Below are positions 16,996 through 25,737 of a stretch of 33,292 bases of DNA, piece after piece. Origin of the DNA: a bacterium (GTDB lineage Bacteria > UBA10199 > JAIBAG01); NCBI GenBank assembly GCA_019695305.1, contig JAIBAG010000025.1, positions 1 to 33,292 of the forward strand. The letters run 5' to 3'. Positions within the stretch are counted from its first letter, which is position 1. Each line of letters starts with the position of its first letter. A program made the translations under genes and the position numbers. Below the pieces are notes generated by a model. It had not been told where the DNA came from. It ran no database searches and saw only the letters and a program-made list of their open reading frames with translations.

Positions 16996-19900
16996 CTAAT
17001 AACCATTCAAAAATAAGTTAACTGTTCCGGAGCTAATACTAGGAATTGCACTGATTAAAATATCATTTTCTCCATTACCATCAATATCACCTACGATAAT
17101 ATCATTACCCATAGAACCGTCTCGCGTTGCTCCATTAAAATAATAATCTGACGGATTTAAATAAATAGAACCTTGAAACCTAGTACCACTACCAAGCATC
17201 AAATGAACCCTACCTCCCCTCACGATACCGTTATAAGTTTCATCCGCGTAAGCTATAAAAACGTCATCATAGCCATCCATATTTACATCAGCTATTTCTG
17301 ACGCCCCAATTTCAGCAGTACTATTACCAATAAAGGAAGGGTATATAGATAAATATCTTGAGCCACTTAATCGCGAACTCGATCCATATACAATATAAGC
17401 TCTTCCAGCCCCTAAACCGCCATCATCATTATACGGTGCATTAATCAATACATCACTATAACCATCATTGTTCAAATCACCTGTATGAATACCATGTCCG
17501 ACACCCTCTCTAGATTCAGTTTCACCTAAAAACACAGGATATACTGCCAATGCATGATCACCTGTAAACTTAGTTGGCGACCCATAAACTAAAAATACTT
17601 TACCATCATGATAAGGAGCTGAAATGAATAAATCATCATATCCATCACCATTCATATCGCCAGCAGCAATACTACTTCCTGCAAGATCATATGAAGTTTC
17701 ACCAGTAAATGAAGTGTAATTAGATAAGTACCTATCCGTAAGAGAGGACAATTTAACGCCAGAACCGTATATTATATAAACTTTTCCCGTTGCATCAGAA
17801 CCATTCGCATAAGCAGCGACAATAATATCCTGATAGCCATCACCATTAATATTTCCCATAGTTAAAGCAGAGCCCGCCTTACCACCCCCTGGTTCACCTA
17901 CAAAACGCACATAATTGCCTACTGAACGCGTTCCAGAAAATTTAGTTGAAGAACCATATATCAAATACACTTTTCCTGATTGATCTCCACCTGTATCATT
18001 ATACAAAGCGCCTATAGCAATATCATCATACCCATCTCTATTTACATCACCCGTTGCTAAGGAATACCCAGCTTCATCTTCAGCAGCTTCACCCGTAAAA
18101 ATAGCATCATAAGTAGCTGTATCAAAGGTTGATATATCTGCTCGACCATAAAAAAGATATACTTTACCTATACTATGAAAAATATGAGCAGAAACAATTA
18201 AGTCATCATACCCATCTCCATTAATATCTCCTGTCACAATTTTTGTTCCAAAATTATCAGTACTTGTACCATCACCTAAAAACTCTGTATCCGCATCGGT
18301 AATCATAATATTTCTAAAATCCCCATCACAATCATCATCAATCAAATTAAAACGTTCTTGCGCATTAGGATACACATCCTCGTTTAAATCATTACAATCA
18401 TTTCCTCCAAAATTACTTCCAATATAACCATCATCATCCGCATCATTATCACACGCATCACCCAATCCATCAGAATCATAATCAGCCTGATTTGAATTAC
18501 TAGCAGTTGGGCAATTATCGTGACTGTTATCTCCCCTTCCATCTCCATCCACATCTAAATGTTCACTTGGATCATTATCAAAAGGATCATTTTCACTATC
18601 ATATCCATCGCCATCATTATCAAAATTAATATGAATTATTTGACTGCTTCGGTTAAAACTGGCCAAACTAGCATCTAAATGAGTAGCTTTATTAACAGAA
18701 CAAAAAATGTAATCAGCGGTTAAAAGAGAAGTGGCGGCTACGTTGACAGATGTTACTGTGGAATTCGTATTACTAAAAACAACATCTGTACTCTGACAAT
18801 TAGTACCTTTAACTAATTTTTCTTCATCCGATAAAACATCACTCACATTCCACGTAAAATTAAGTACGCGATCATTGGTTAATGTTAAAGTAATACCTGT
18901 TTGATTAGCTTGGTTAGTATTGTTGTACACTCCAACAGACTGACCATCAATTTGAAGCGCATTTATAGACGGAGTATTTTGAACTTCCATCGTAAAGGAC
19001 TTGTTACTGGGATTGTTAGCTGCATCTGTTGCAGTAAAATTAAAGGTCACTTTATCACCATCATTTAGTAACGTAGTATCAAAATCATTTTTGTAGGTGT
19101 CTTGCCCTAATAATACTGGCACTCCCAACATAGCAGCATACAAAGTCCCCTGATTAGGATACATGTTTAGCGTGCTAACCCCTGCATAATCCAAATTAAG
19201 AACTCCACTTTTAGAATCTACGGCCAAAGCACTAAGCTCCACTTTATCGTAGACTTTTTCGCCATTATTAAAATTGATTTCATTTAATACAGCATCTCCC
19301 ACTTTACTACGTACACTTAAAGTAATAGCAGGCCCTGCCTTATCTGTACCATTTGAAATTAAAACCTGAATTGTACTTGTAGTAGTTAAAGTAGAATCGG
19401 AAGCTGTTGCCTGTAATGTATAACTACCGTCAGGATAATCCTCTGTTCTCCATTCAGCTTGATACGTACCATTTTCCAAATCAACCACTCCATTAATAAC
19501 AGGGCTATCCAAAGTTAACTGGGTTAACCCATTTTCATCACGAGCCGATATAGCAATTAAAACGGTACCATCGACTGTTTGGCCATTTAATAAATTCCAA
19601 CTAATAAGGGGCGGCACATTTTGACCATTGCTCGTAATTAAGATAACCGCTTCTTTCTGCGTGGTTAAATCCAGCGCATTTGTTACTTGTATAAGAACGG
19701 TAAGCTCTCCGGGAGCATACTGAGGATTTAAAATGGCCGTATAATGGCGACTACTCTCACCAACATCCCCGCTTAAAGAACTTTGCATGGCACTTTTTAA
19801 ATAGTCGGCGTTTACACCATCTAAATAAAAATGAAGATCCACATTTTTAATACCGTTGCCATCGAATAAATCGGCATCAATCGTTAATTTATTTCCATTT

Positions 19901-20478
19901 TCAGTTAAAGAAAGCGCGTAATTAGATATAGTGGGCCCTAATGGAATACTATCAGCAGCATCCGGATTAGTACCGGCCAAAATTTCTGTATAATTACTGT
20001 AGCCGTCACCGTCCAAATCCAAATTTGGTAAAATATTATTTGCTTCTTCGCTGGCAATTTGATCCGCAGAAATATCGGTGCGAATACCGCTTAAGTTAAG
20101 CTGCTCTTGTGTAAATGTAATTTTATCATCACCACTAGCCGCAATTACCTGGGTAATGTCTACATAAGCAATGGGCACATCATTGTAATTAATAATGAGG
20201 ACAAAGCGATAGGCTTTACCACCTTTTAAATGTACCACTGGAGAGGCAACCGTAAGACCATTAGTGCCGTTAAAAAAATAGAGATCGGCTTTTTTTAAAA
20301 GACTGCCGCTACCGCTTTGTTCAACCGAATAAACAGACAAGGTTCCCGATAAAGCATCCACACTGCGCGCTAAGGGCCCTGTTATTTGCATGAGAGGGAT
20401 AGAATTGTTTTTATTGTTGGAAGTGGAGCAAGCCGAAACAATTAAAAGCAGTAAAAATATTTTAAAAAAGAACCTCAT
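16996..20478 (-). CDS. Large FG-GAP (integrin-like) calcium-binding lipoprotein
   Basis: A 1160-residue surface protein. Residues 1-16 are a signal peptide with lipobox VSA before C17, so it is likely lipidated. Then come a Ca-binding EF-hand-like loop DLDGDGYSNYTE near 156, several Ig/cadherin-like beta domains (about 180-600), and a thrombospondin type 3 region with many Asp-rich loops (about 620-690). A MopE-type metal motif DCNDLNEDVYPNAQE and DDDCDG follows, and from about 730 to the end seven FG-GAP repeats (GDxNxDGYDD signatures, the sixth and seventh diverged), which would fold as one seven-bladed propeller. This looks like an adhesin or matrix-binding protein needing Ca2+. The ATG is preceded by a hairpin that covers its weak ribosome site. 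Confidence 0.93.
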   Translation of the reverse strand: MRFFFKIFLLLLIVSACSTSNNKNNSIPLMQITGPLARSVDALSGTLSVYSVEQSGSGSLLKKADLYFFNGTNGLTVASPVVHLKGGKAYRFVLIINYNDVPIAYVDITQVIAASGDDKITFTQEQLNLSGIRTDISADQIASEEANNILPNLDLDGDGYSNYTEILAGTNPDAADSIPLGPTISNYALSLTENGNKLTIDADLFDGNGIKNVDLHFYLDGVNADYLKSAMQSSLSGDVGESSRHYTAILNPQYAPGELTVLIQVTNALDLTTQKEAVILITSNGQNVPPLISWNLLNGQTVDGTVLIAISARDENGLTQLTLDSPVINGVVDLENGTYQAEWRTEDYPDGSYTLQATASDSTLTTTSTIQVLISNGTDKAGPAITLSVRSKVGDAVLNEINFNNGEKVYDKVELSALAVDSKSGVLNLDYAGVSTLNMYPNQGTLYAAMLGVPVLLGQDTYKNDFDTTLLNDGDKVTFNFTATDAANNPSNKSFTMEVQNTPSINALQIDGQSVGVYNNTNQANQTGITLTLTNDRVLNFTWNVSDVLSDEEKLVKGTNCQSTDVVFSNTNSTVTSVNVAATSLLTADYIFCSVNKATHLDASLASFNRSSQIIHINFDNDGDGYDSENDPFDNDPSEHLDVDGDGRGDNSHDNCPTASNSNQADYDSDGLGDACDNDADDDGYIGSNFGGNDCNDLNEDVYPNAQERFNLIDDDCDGDFRNIMITDADTEFLGDGTSTDNFGTKIVTGDINGDGYDDLIVSAHIFHSIGKVYLFYGRADISTFDTATYDAIFTGEAAEDEAGYSLATGDVNRDGYDDIAIGALYNDTGGDQSGKVYLIYGSSTKFSGTRSVGNYVRFVGEPGGGKAGSALTMGNINGDGYQDIIVAAYANGSDATGKVYIIYGSGVKLSSLTDRYLSNYTSFTGETSYDLAGSSIAAGDMNGDGYDDLFISAPYHDGKVFLVYGSPTKFTGDHALAVYPVFLGETESREGVGHGIHTGDLNNDGYSDVLINAPYNDDGGLGAGRAYIVYGSSSRLSGSRYLSIYPSFIGNSTAEIGASEIADVNMDGYDDVFIAYADETYNGIVRGGRVHLMLGSGTRFQGSIYLNPSDYYFNGATRDGSMGNDIIVGDIDGNGENDILISAIPSISSGTVNLFLNGY

Positions 20479-20480
20479 AG

Positions 20481-20513
20481 TTAACCTATCTAAAAGAATT
20501 TTGGATAGGTTAA
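20481..20513 (-). promoter_or_regulatory. Leader hairpin over the start of the FG-GAP lipoprotein gene
   Basis: TTAACCTATC (20481-20490) and GATAGGTTAA (20504-20513) are perfectly complementary; after one mismatch a further AAAA/TTTT pairs around a GAA loop. In the mRNA the 3' arm includes the only Shine-Dalgarno-like AGG and ends two bases before the ATG at 20478. Folding would hide the ribosome site, so translation could be controlled by a protein, an RNA or temperature. That role is inference. Confidence 0.5.
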
Positions 20514-20605
20514 AAAATGAGCAAAGACAATACTAAAAGTAAAAAAGATGTGCCGCAGCGCAGCAAAAATATGAATTTATGGATATCTTTATATCCTAAA
20601 AATAA
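20514..20605. other. Short spacer upstream of the FG-GAP gene
   Basis: AT-rich non-coding spacer between the lipoprotein leader and the terminator. A minor hairpin GGATAT-CTTT-ATATCC is at 20581-20596. No firm promoter found; a weak -35 TTGCTG with -10 TTTACT (minus strand) is possible. Confidence 0.35.
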
Positions 20606-20638
20606 AAAACCCCCTCCGCTTTTGGCAGAGGGGGTTTT
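20606..20638 (-). terminator. Rho-independent terminator of the frameshifted lipoprotein gene
   Basis: AAAACCCCCTC (20606-20616) pairs with GAGGGGGTTTT (20628-20638) around an 11-base loop. On the minus strand the stem is followed by a T run broken by one A. It lies 23 bp past the stop codon of the small lipoprotein gene and is the expected end of its transcript. The palindromic A/T ends may let it work on both strands. Confidence 0.85.
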
Positions 20639-20660
20639 GAAAGTCTTAATCTAATTAAAA

Positions 20661-21274
20661 TTAGATAGTGTCACAACGTTCTTCGTAAAGGTTAACTAAA
20701 TCAGTAATAAAAGTATCCGATTCAGAATCGAGAGGTTCAGTGCCTTCAAAGTCGCAACCAACTGAGCCATCAGCTCCGCAATCAACGTTAAACGAACCGG
20801 TTAAAGCAATACTTGTACCAGTAATCGCATAACCATAGTTAGTATAGTTGATATCGCAACCTTCACTGGTCAAGTCACCGTTAAAAGTAAAACCATAATC
20901 ATCGCCAGTAAAATCCACATCAATGCTCATAAGCCCATCCAAACCTTCACAGTCTTGGAAATCCATATCAAAACTATAAAGCAAACCGTCAGAGTCATCA
21001 TATGAGCCTGAATAAGTAACTGTACCAGGATCACCAGATTCGCAATCATAAGTTTGTTCTTCAATGTCGGTACGGGTTAAGGCAGAAGAAACACTAGCAG
21101 TAGGGTTAGCTAAAGCTATGGTTAATGCTTTGGTTTGTGCGGCTGTAGTTGCCGTTTGCGCACGAGTTGTAGGCGAATCGGATCACTACTCGAATCACTG
21201 CTATCACCACAAGCCACAGTGCCCAAAGCCAAAGCGCCAGCGCACAACAAAACTAACAATTTGTTTAATTTCAT
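20661..21274 (-). pseudogene. Frameshifted small lipoprotein (Asp-rich, Cys-containing)
   Basis: The ATG at 21272-21274 has a clear AGGAG ribosome site and opens a classic lipoprotein signal (MKLNKLLVLL, lipobox GTVAC) followed by the linker GDSSDSSSDP. That frame then hits a stop within about 25 codons. The rest of the gene continues in another frame from SDSPTTRAQ to CDTI, where a TGA blocks entry from upstream. A single missing base at about 21181-21184 (GATCC where GATTCC would restore the frame) links the two frames into one 204-residue lipoprotein. The mature part is Asp/Gly-rich with beta-like stretches and six or more cysteines; no family is recognised. The cause may be a true mutation, phase switching or an assembly error. 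A terminator follows. Confidence 0.8.
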
Positions 21275-21410
21275 AAAAAAAGCTCCTAATTTTTTAAGGT
21301 TAATGAAAATGAAAAAATACTAATACTTTTACCTACGCCCAGCGGCTTTTAGTGTCAAGCGGCTATTGCACCTTGAATACAGTTTTTTACTTTTGAATAC
21401 GGCACCATAC
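21275..21410. other. Upstream region of the small lipoprotein / tail of ATPase gene
   Basis: A perfect minus-strand -35 TTGACA lies at 21353-21358, but the best 17-spaced -10 (TAGGTA, 21330-21335) is poor. The word TTGAATAC is repeated directly at 21373-21380 and 21393-21400, 20 bp apart. No terminator for the ATPase gene is seen. Confidence 0.35.
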
Positions 21411-22631
21411 CTACCCTAACACGCTTAAAAAATGGGCAGCCGATACAATGATTTGTTTTAACTCATTAATACGTGTTATTTTAAAAATATGGGGTTTGTG
21501 TACCAGCTGCACCACAATGGGTATTTTTAGTTTTTGCTGATAATACAACAATGAAGGATCGGGATTGTCATCGGATATCTTTGCTTCGATAAGCACAAAG
21601 GGTTTTCCATTTTGCACAAGAGCAAAATCCACTTCACGCTTTTGTTTATCGCGCAAATAACACAAGCTCCATTTTTTTTCGCCCAACATATTCCATAAGG
21701 CCACCATTTTAAACAAATGCAGGGCTACCATATTTTCAAATTTTTTTGCCTCATCATTAAGTTCGGCCCAATCGTACAAATAAATTTTGGGTTCTTTTTT
21801 AATCATCGATGCAAGCTTTGCGGTAAAAGGCAATACCTGAAATGTGTAATACACCATATGAAACAAGCTCATCCAGGCCCGTATTGTTTCAAAGGCTACG
21901 CCAACATCTTCACGCAACGAATTAATTGAAAAAGTGCTTCCAACTTTTTGAGGAACCAAATGACCTAATATTTCAAGCTGGGAAATTTCCCGAATTTGGG
22001 ACAAATACCGCAATTCATCGCGCACAATAATTTGCTTACGTTCATCGCTCCAACGTAAGTAATAGGCCATCTCCCCCTTGGTTAGCGGATCGGGAAATCC
22101 ACCAAAATTCCATAAGGCCTCATAATTCACTAGCGCCTGTGGATGAATAGAATCGGGGTTTTCCAGCCAAGTAGCAACACTTGAACTAGCAGGCAACTGG
22201 TTTAAAAGTTCTCCTACCGTTAATGGAAACAGTTCGTATGTTAAATAACGCCCTAACAACGAATCGCCAACTTTTTTATGTACGTTTATTTTGCCACTAC
22301 CGGTTACCAAAAAACGATAGTCGTGATGGTAAGTATCAAAAGCGCCCTTTAAATAGTTTTTCCAGCGGGAGTATTTGTGAATTTCATCGAAAATCACCAA
22401 AAAATCTTTTTGAGGCTCCCTATTTTCTGAACTAAAAAAATAAGGCTGGGCCAACATTTTTTTTTGATGATTAATATCGTCCCAGTTAAAATAAATTCCC
22501 TGCCCACATTTCTTTTTTAATTCCTCCGCCAGCGTTGTTTTACCCACTTGCCGCGGCCCCGATAACAACACCATTTTATTCCACTGAGTGAGTGCTTTTA
22601 ATAAGGGATTAACGAGCGTACGTTCAAACAT
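21411..22631 (-). CDS. AAA ATPase with DUF4143 C-terminal domain
   Basis: A 406-residue protein of the AAA_14/DUF4143 family. The Walker A loop GPRQVGKT is at residues 25-32 and Walker B with sensor is at FLVIFDEIH (D82, E83), followed by TGSGK. The C-terminal half includes a PD-(D/E)xK-like pattern with D335 (VDFA), E349 and K351 (IEAK) that suggests a nuclease-type fold. Members occur in many bacterial genomes as solo genes of unknown role, often horizontally mobile. The ATG has no ribosome site; a perfect palindrome covers the region just upstream. The gene stands alone between nuoN and the lipoprotein. Confidence 0.9.
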   Translation of the reverse strand: MFERTLVNPLLKALTQWNKMVLLSGPRQVGKTTLAEELKKKCGQGIYFNWDDINHQKKMLAQPYFFSSENREPQKDFLVIFDEIHKYSRWKNYLKGAFDTYHHDYRFLVTGSGKINVHKKVGDSLLGRYLTYELFPLTVGELLNQLPASSSVATWLENPDSIHPQALVNYEALWNFGGFPDPLTKGEMAYYLRWSDERKQIIVRDELRYLSQIREISQLEILGHLVPQKVGSTFSINSLREDVGVAFETIRAWMSLFHMVYYTFQVLPFTAKLASMIKKEPKIYLYDWAELNDEAKKFENMVALHLFKMVALWNMLGEKKWSLCYLRDKQKREVDFALVQNGKPFVLIEAKISDDNPDPSLLYYQQKLKIPIVVQLVHKPHIFKITRINELKQIIVSAAHFLSVLG

Positions 22632-22638
22632 AAAACCA

Positions 22639-22697
22639 TTTTAGAGTGAACTCTAAAAAAGTAAATACTTTTTTAGATACAACTCTAAAAAAGTATT
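22639..22697. promoter_or_regulatory. Cluster of overlapping inverted repeats upstream of the ATPase gene
   Basis: Three perfect inverted repeats overlap in 59 bp: TTTTAGAGT-GA-ACTCTAAAA (22639-22658), AAAAAAGTA-AA-TACTTTTTT (22655-22674), and 14-base arms 22664-22677 / 22684-22697 (AATACTTTTTTAGA and its complement, 6-base loop). The 15-base word AACTCTAAAAAAGTA occurs twice, at 22649-22663 and 22681-22695, 32 bp apart. It begins 8 bp upstream of the ATPase ATG and also follows nuoN, so it could be an operator array, a terminator region or the end of a mobile unit. Confidence 0.6.
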
Positions 22698-22744
22698 CTC
22701 ACGACAAAGAATAATAAAAAAGCATTATTTATCAAATATTTATA
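22698..22744. other. Spacer past nuoN
   Basis: An AT-rich spacer between nuoN's stop and the inverted-repeat cluster. Only weak A/T hairpins are visible; no GC-rich terminator for the nuo operon is seen. Confidence 0.35.
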
Positions 22745-24238
22745 TTACTGAGCAGGATTAACCGCCATAAGCGCAATATCGATGTAGTCTTTGGGATTAA
22801 TACCCAAAATAAGAATGGCCACTACACAAAACACCACCGCAAACATAAGCGGCAGCGGAATGGAGGTGATTACCAAACGATCGGATTTGCCTTTAAAGTA
22901 CATAGCCACCATAGGACGCAAATAATAGTAAGCCGACACAATGCTCATAATCACACCAAAAATGGCTAAAGGAATTTGTCCGTGTGCTACAGCATAACTA
23001 AATACAAAATATTTGCCTACAAACCCTACCGTGGGAGGAATACCCAAAAGCGAGAGCATAAAAAGCGAAAAACAGGCTGCTAAAACGGGACGCGAATAAC
23101 CCAATCCGTTTAAATCCGAAAACTGACAGGCTTCTTTTTGATGATCCACCATTACCGACAGCACTCCAAAAGCCCCCAAGCTCATTACCGAATAACCAAT
23201 GAGATAAAAAAGAACAGCCGTAGAGGCTTGTGGATCAAACTGACCATCTTTAAAACCCGAATAAAGACCAAGCAACATATAACCCGCGTGGGCAATGGAC
23301 GAATACGCCAGCATGCGTTTTAAATTTTCCTGCATGAGGGCACCCAAATTGCCCACGGCAATGGTTAAAATCACGCACACAAATAAAATTTTAGAAACCA
23401 TCACATCGGGAATAAAATGCAAATTGGTAATAATGCGGATAAAAAACGCAATGGACGCGGCCTTAACAGCCGTAGACATAAAACCCGTTACCGGCACCGG
23501 CGCGCCCTCGTACACATCGGGCACCCAAAAATGAAACGGAGCAATGCCTAATTTAAACAACACGCCGGCCAACACAAAAACCAAACCAATGCGCGGTAAA
23601 AATTCGGTAGAAGCTCCCACACCCGATAATTGCGAAAACGTTAAAAAACCAAAAGAGCCATATAACAAAGCAATACCATAAAGTATAAAAGCCGAAGCCA
23701 CCGAGCCTAATACAAAATATTTCATAGCGGCTTCGTTAGAACGCGGATCATCTTTTTTACTTCCAACCAAGACGTATACCGCGAGCGACATGATTTCGAG
23801 CCCGATGAAACTGGTAATAAGATGATCGGCCGAAAATAAAAATACCTGCCCCGCAATAGAAAATAAAATGAGTGTTACCATAGAGGCCCCTAAAGGACCT
23901 TTAGCGGTAGAGGTGGAGGATGTGTGTGTTTTAAGATAGGCATAAACTTGGCATAAGCTTAAAAGGCCTACAACCAGCACCAACACAATAAAAAAACGGG
24001 TTAAGAGATCGAGCTTTAAAGCCGTTTGCGGTAAAGCAGCAGTTTGATCCCATTGGTTAAAACAAACGGCGAGCGTTGCCACCATGGTGGCAATACCGGT
24101 TAAGTAAACCACAAGGCTGCCTTTGCGATTAAAAATAGCATCTAATAAAAGAGCCAATACTCCGCCCCCGCACAAAATCCATACGGGTAGCCCAGCCATC
24201 AGCACTGCTTTATAAGAATCAATATCAATAGGTGTCAT
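22745..24238 (-). CDS. nuoN: NADH-quinone oxidoreductase subunit N
   Basis: A 497-residue membrane subunit of complex I, one of the three antiporter-like proteins of the proton-pumping arm. About 14 helices are visible. The conserved acidic position is in FIGLEIMSLAVYVLVG near residue 145, and the lysine and loop region is in LGIAPFHFWVPDVYEGAP near 225. Length is close to the family's usual 480-500. Its ATG shares one base with the nuoM stop (TAATG), so translation is coupled. It is the last gene of the operon; no terminator is evident. Confidence 0.96.
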   Translation of the reverse strand: MTPIDIDSYKAVLMAGLPVWILCGGGVLALLLDAIFNRKGSLVVYLTGIATMVATLAVCFNQWDQTAALPQTALKLDLLTRFFIVLVLVVGLLSLCQVYAYLKTHTSSTSTAKGPLGASMVTLILFSIAGQVFLFSADHLITSFIGLEIMSLAVYVLVGSKKDDPRSNEAAMKYFVLGSVASAFILYGIALLYGSFGFLTFSQLSGVGASTEFLPRIGLVFVLAGVLFKLGIAPFHFWVPDVYEGAPVPVTGFMSTAVKAASIAFFIRIITNLHFIPDVMVSKILFVCVILTIAVGNLGALMQENLKRMLAYSSIAHAGYMLLGLYSGFKDGQFDPQASTAVLFYLIGYSVMSLGAFGVLSVMVDHQKEACQFSDLNGLGYSRPVLAACFSLFMLSLLGIPPTVGFVGKYFVFSYAVAHGQIPLAIFGVIMSIVSAYYYLRPMVAMYFKGKSDRLVITSIPLPLMFAVVFCVVAILILGINPKDYIDIALMAVNPAQ

Positions 24239-25731
24239 TACTTAACCTCAGCATCCGTCACATCTCCCGCCATTTGCATAAACAACTGTTCGATGGGAGC
24301 ATCCAAAGTTTTCATAAAAGTTTTAGGCATAATGCCCATCCACAAAATAAAAACAATTAAAGGAACCAACACTACAATTTCACGCAATGATAAATCGGGA
24401 ATTTTAATGCCTACAGGTGTTTTAGCTTCACCGTAAAACACGCGTTCTACCATCCACAACATATAAACTGCCGATAAAATAACACCCGAAGCTGCCACAA
24501 TAGTGGGCCAGCGTGCCGTTTGAAACGAACCCACCAAGGTTAAAAACTCTCCTACAAAACCGTTAGTAAGAGGCAAACCAATAGACGACATGGTCACCAG
24601 CACAAACACCACTCCATACCAGGGCATAATTTTCATTACGCCGCTGTGCTCGGCTATAGCACGCGAATGGGTACGTTCGTAAATAATACCCACTAAAAAG
24701 AAAAGTGCTCCGGTAGAAATACCGTGAGCCAGCATCTGAAAAAGCCCACCCATCATGGCCGTACGGTCCAAAGCAAACAAACCTAACATTACAACACCCA
24801 AGTGCGATACAGACGAATAAGCAATCAGCTTTTTAATATCGGTTTGCACCATGGCTACCAAAGCTCCATACACAATACCTACTACAGAAAGGAAAATGAG
24901 GTAGGGCTGAAATACTATAAAAGCCTGAGGAAAAAGCGGCATGGCAAATCGAAAAAAACCATAGGTACCCATCTTTAAAAGTACGCCAGCCAAAATAACC
25001 GAACCGGCTGTTGGCGCTTCTACGTGTGCATCAGGCAACCAGGTATGGAGCGGAAATAAAGGAACTTTTATGGCAAAAGCTAAAGCAAAAGCAGCAAACA
25101 ACCAAAATTGAACAGCGGGATCAAAACCCTGTTCGTACAAATCCACCAAACTGAATGTGCCGGTTTTTGAATATATATAAAGGATGGCAATAAGCATGAG
25201 CAGCGATCCAGCCATTGTGTAAATAAAAAACTTGAGCGCTGCATAAATTTTACGTTTGCCGCCCCATACACCAATTAAAAGATACATGGGTACCAACATC
25301 ACTTCCCAAAAAACATAAAACAGGAAAAAATCGAGTGCACTAAACACACCCACCATACCGGCTTCTAGCACCAATACAGCCATTACAAATTCTTTAACGC
25401 GCGTGGTTACTGCATGCGTGGCCGATAGCAATACAAGAGGGGTTAAAAAGGTAGAAAGAAGAATAAGTAATAAACTAACGCCATCAATGCCTACAAAATA
25501 ATTAATTTTCCAGGTGGGAATCCACGAGAGCATTTCGGTATATTCAAAGGTACCGGTACCAACAAAATGAAAATACAAATGAAGCGAAATAAAAAATTCA
25601 ATTAAGGCCAGCAAAATGCCCAAGCGATGAATAAGCGTTTTTTCCTCGCGGGGCAGCAGCATAATAATAAGCGCCGCAGCTACAGGGAAAAAAATAACAA
25701 GAGACAAAATATGGTTATTAATAAATTCCAT
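24238..25731 (-). CDS. nuoM: NADH-quinone oxidoreductase subunit M
   Basis: A 497-residue antiporter-like membrane subunit of complex I. The glutamate of the key charge pair is in FWEVMLVPMYLLIGVWGG near residue 140. The lysine and surface loop are in IKVPLFPLHTWLPDAHVE near 220-240, and LLKMGTYGFFRFAM follows. These match the proton-channel residues known for the family. The gene follows nuoL by six bases and overlaps nuoN by one, so it is part of the same message. Typical length and composition; no oddity seen. Confidence 0.97.
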   Translation of the reverse strand: MEFINNHILSLVIFFPVAAALIIMLLPREEKTLIHRLGILLALIEFFISLHLYFHFVGTGTFEYTEMLSWIPTWKINYFVGIDGVSLLLILLSTFLTPLVLLSATHAVTTRVKEFVMAVLVLEAGMVGVFSALDFFLFYVFWEVMLVPMYLLIGVWGGKRKIYAALKFFIYTMAGSLLMLIAILYIYSKTGTFSLVDLYEQGFDPAVQFWLFAAFALAFAIKVPLFPLHTWLPDAHVEAPTAGSVILAGVLLKMGTYGFFRFAMPLFPQAFIVFQPYLIFLSVVGIVYGALVAMVQTDIKKLIAYSSVSHLGVVMLGLFALDRTAMMGGLFQMLAHGISTGALFFLVGIIYERTHSRAIAEHSGVMKIMPWYGVVFVLVTMSSIGLPLTNGFVGEFLTLVGSFQTARWPTIVAASGVILSAVYMLWMVERVFYGEAKTPVGIKIPDLSLREIVVLVPLIVFILWMGIMPKTFMKTLDAPIEQLFMQMAGDVTDAEVK

Positions 25732-25737
25732 AAAAAA

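Noticed and set aside
20661-20984. Stand-alone 107-residue protein starting at TTG
   Set aside because: The frame continues upstream without a break to the frameshift near 21181, and the signal peptide and ribosome site lie at 21274, so this is the end of a larger broken gene.
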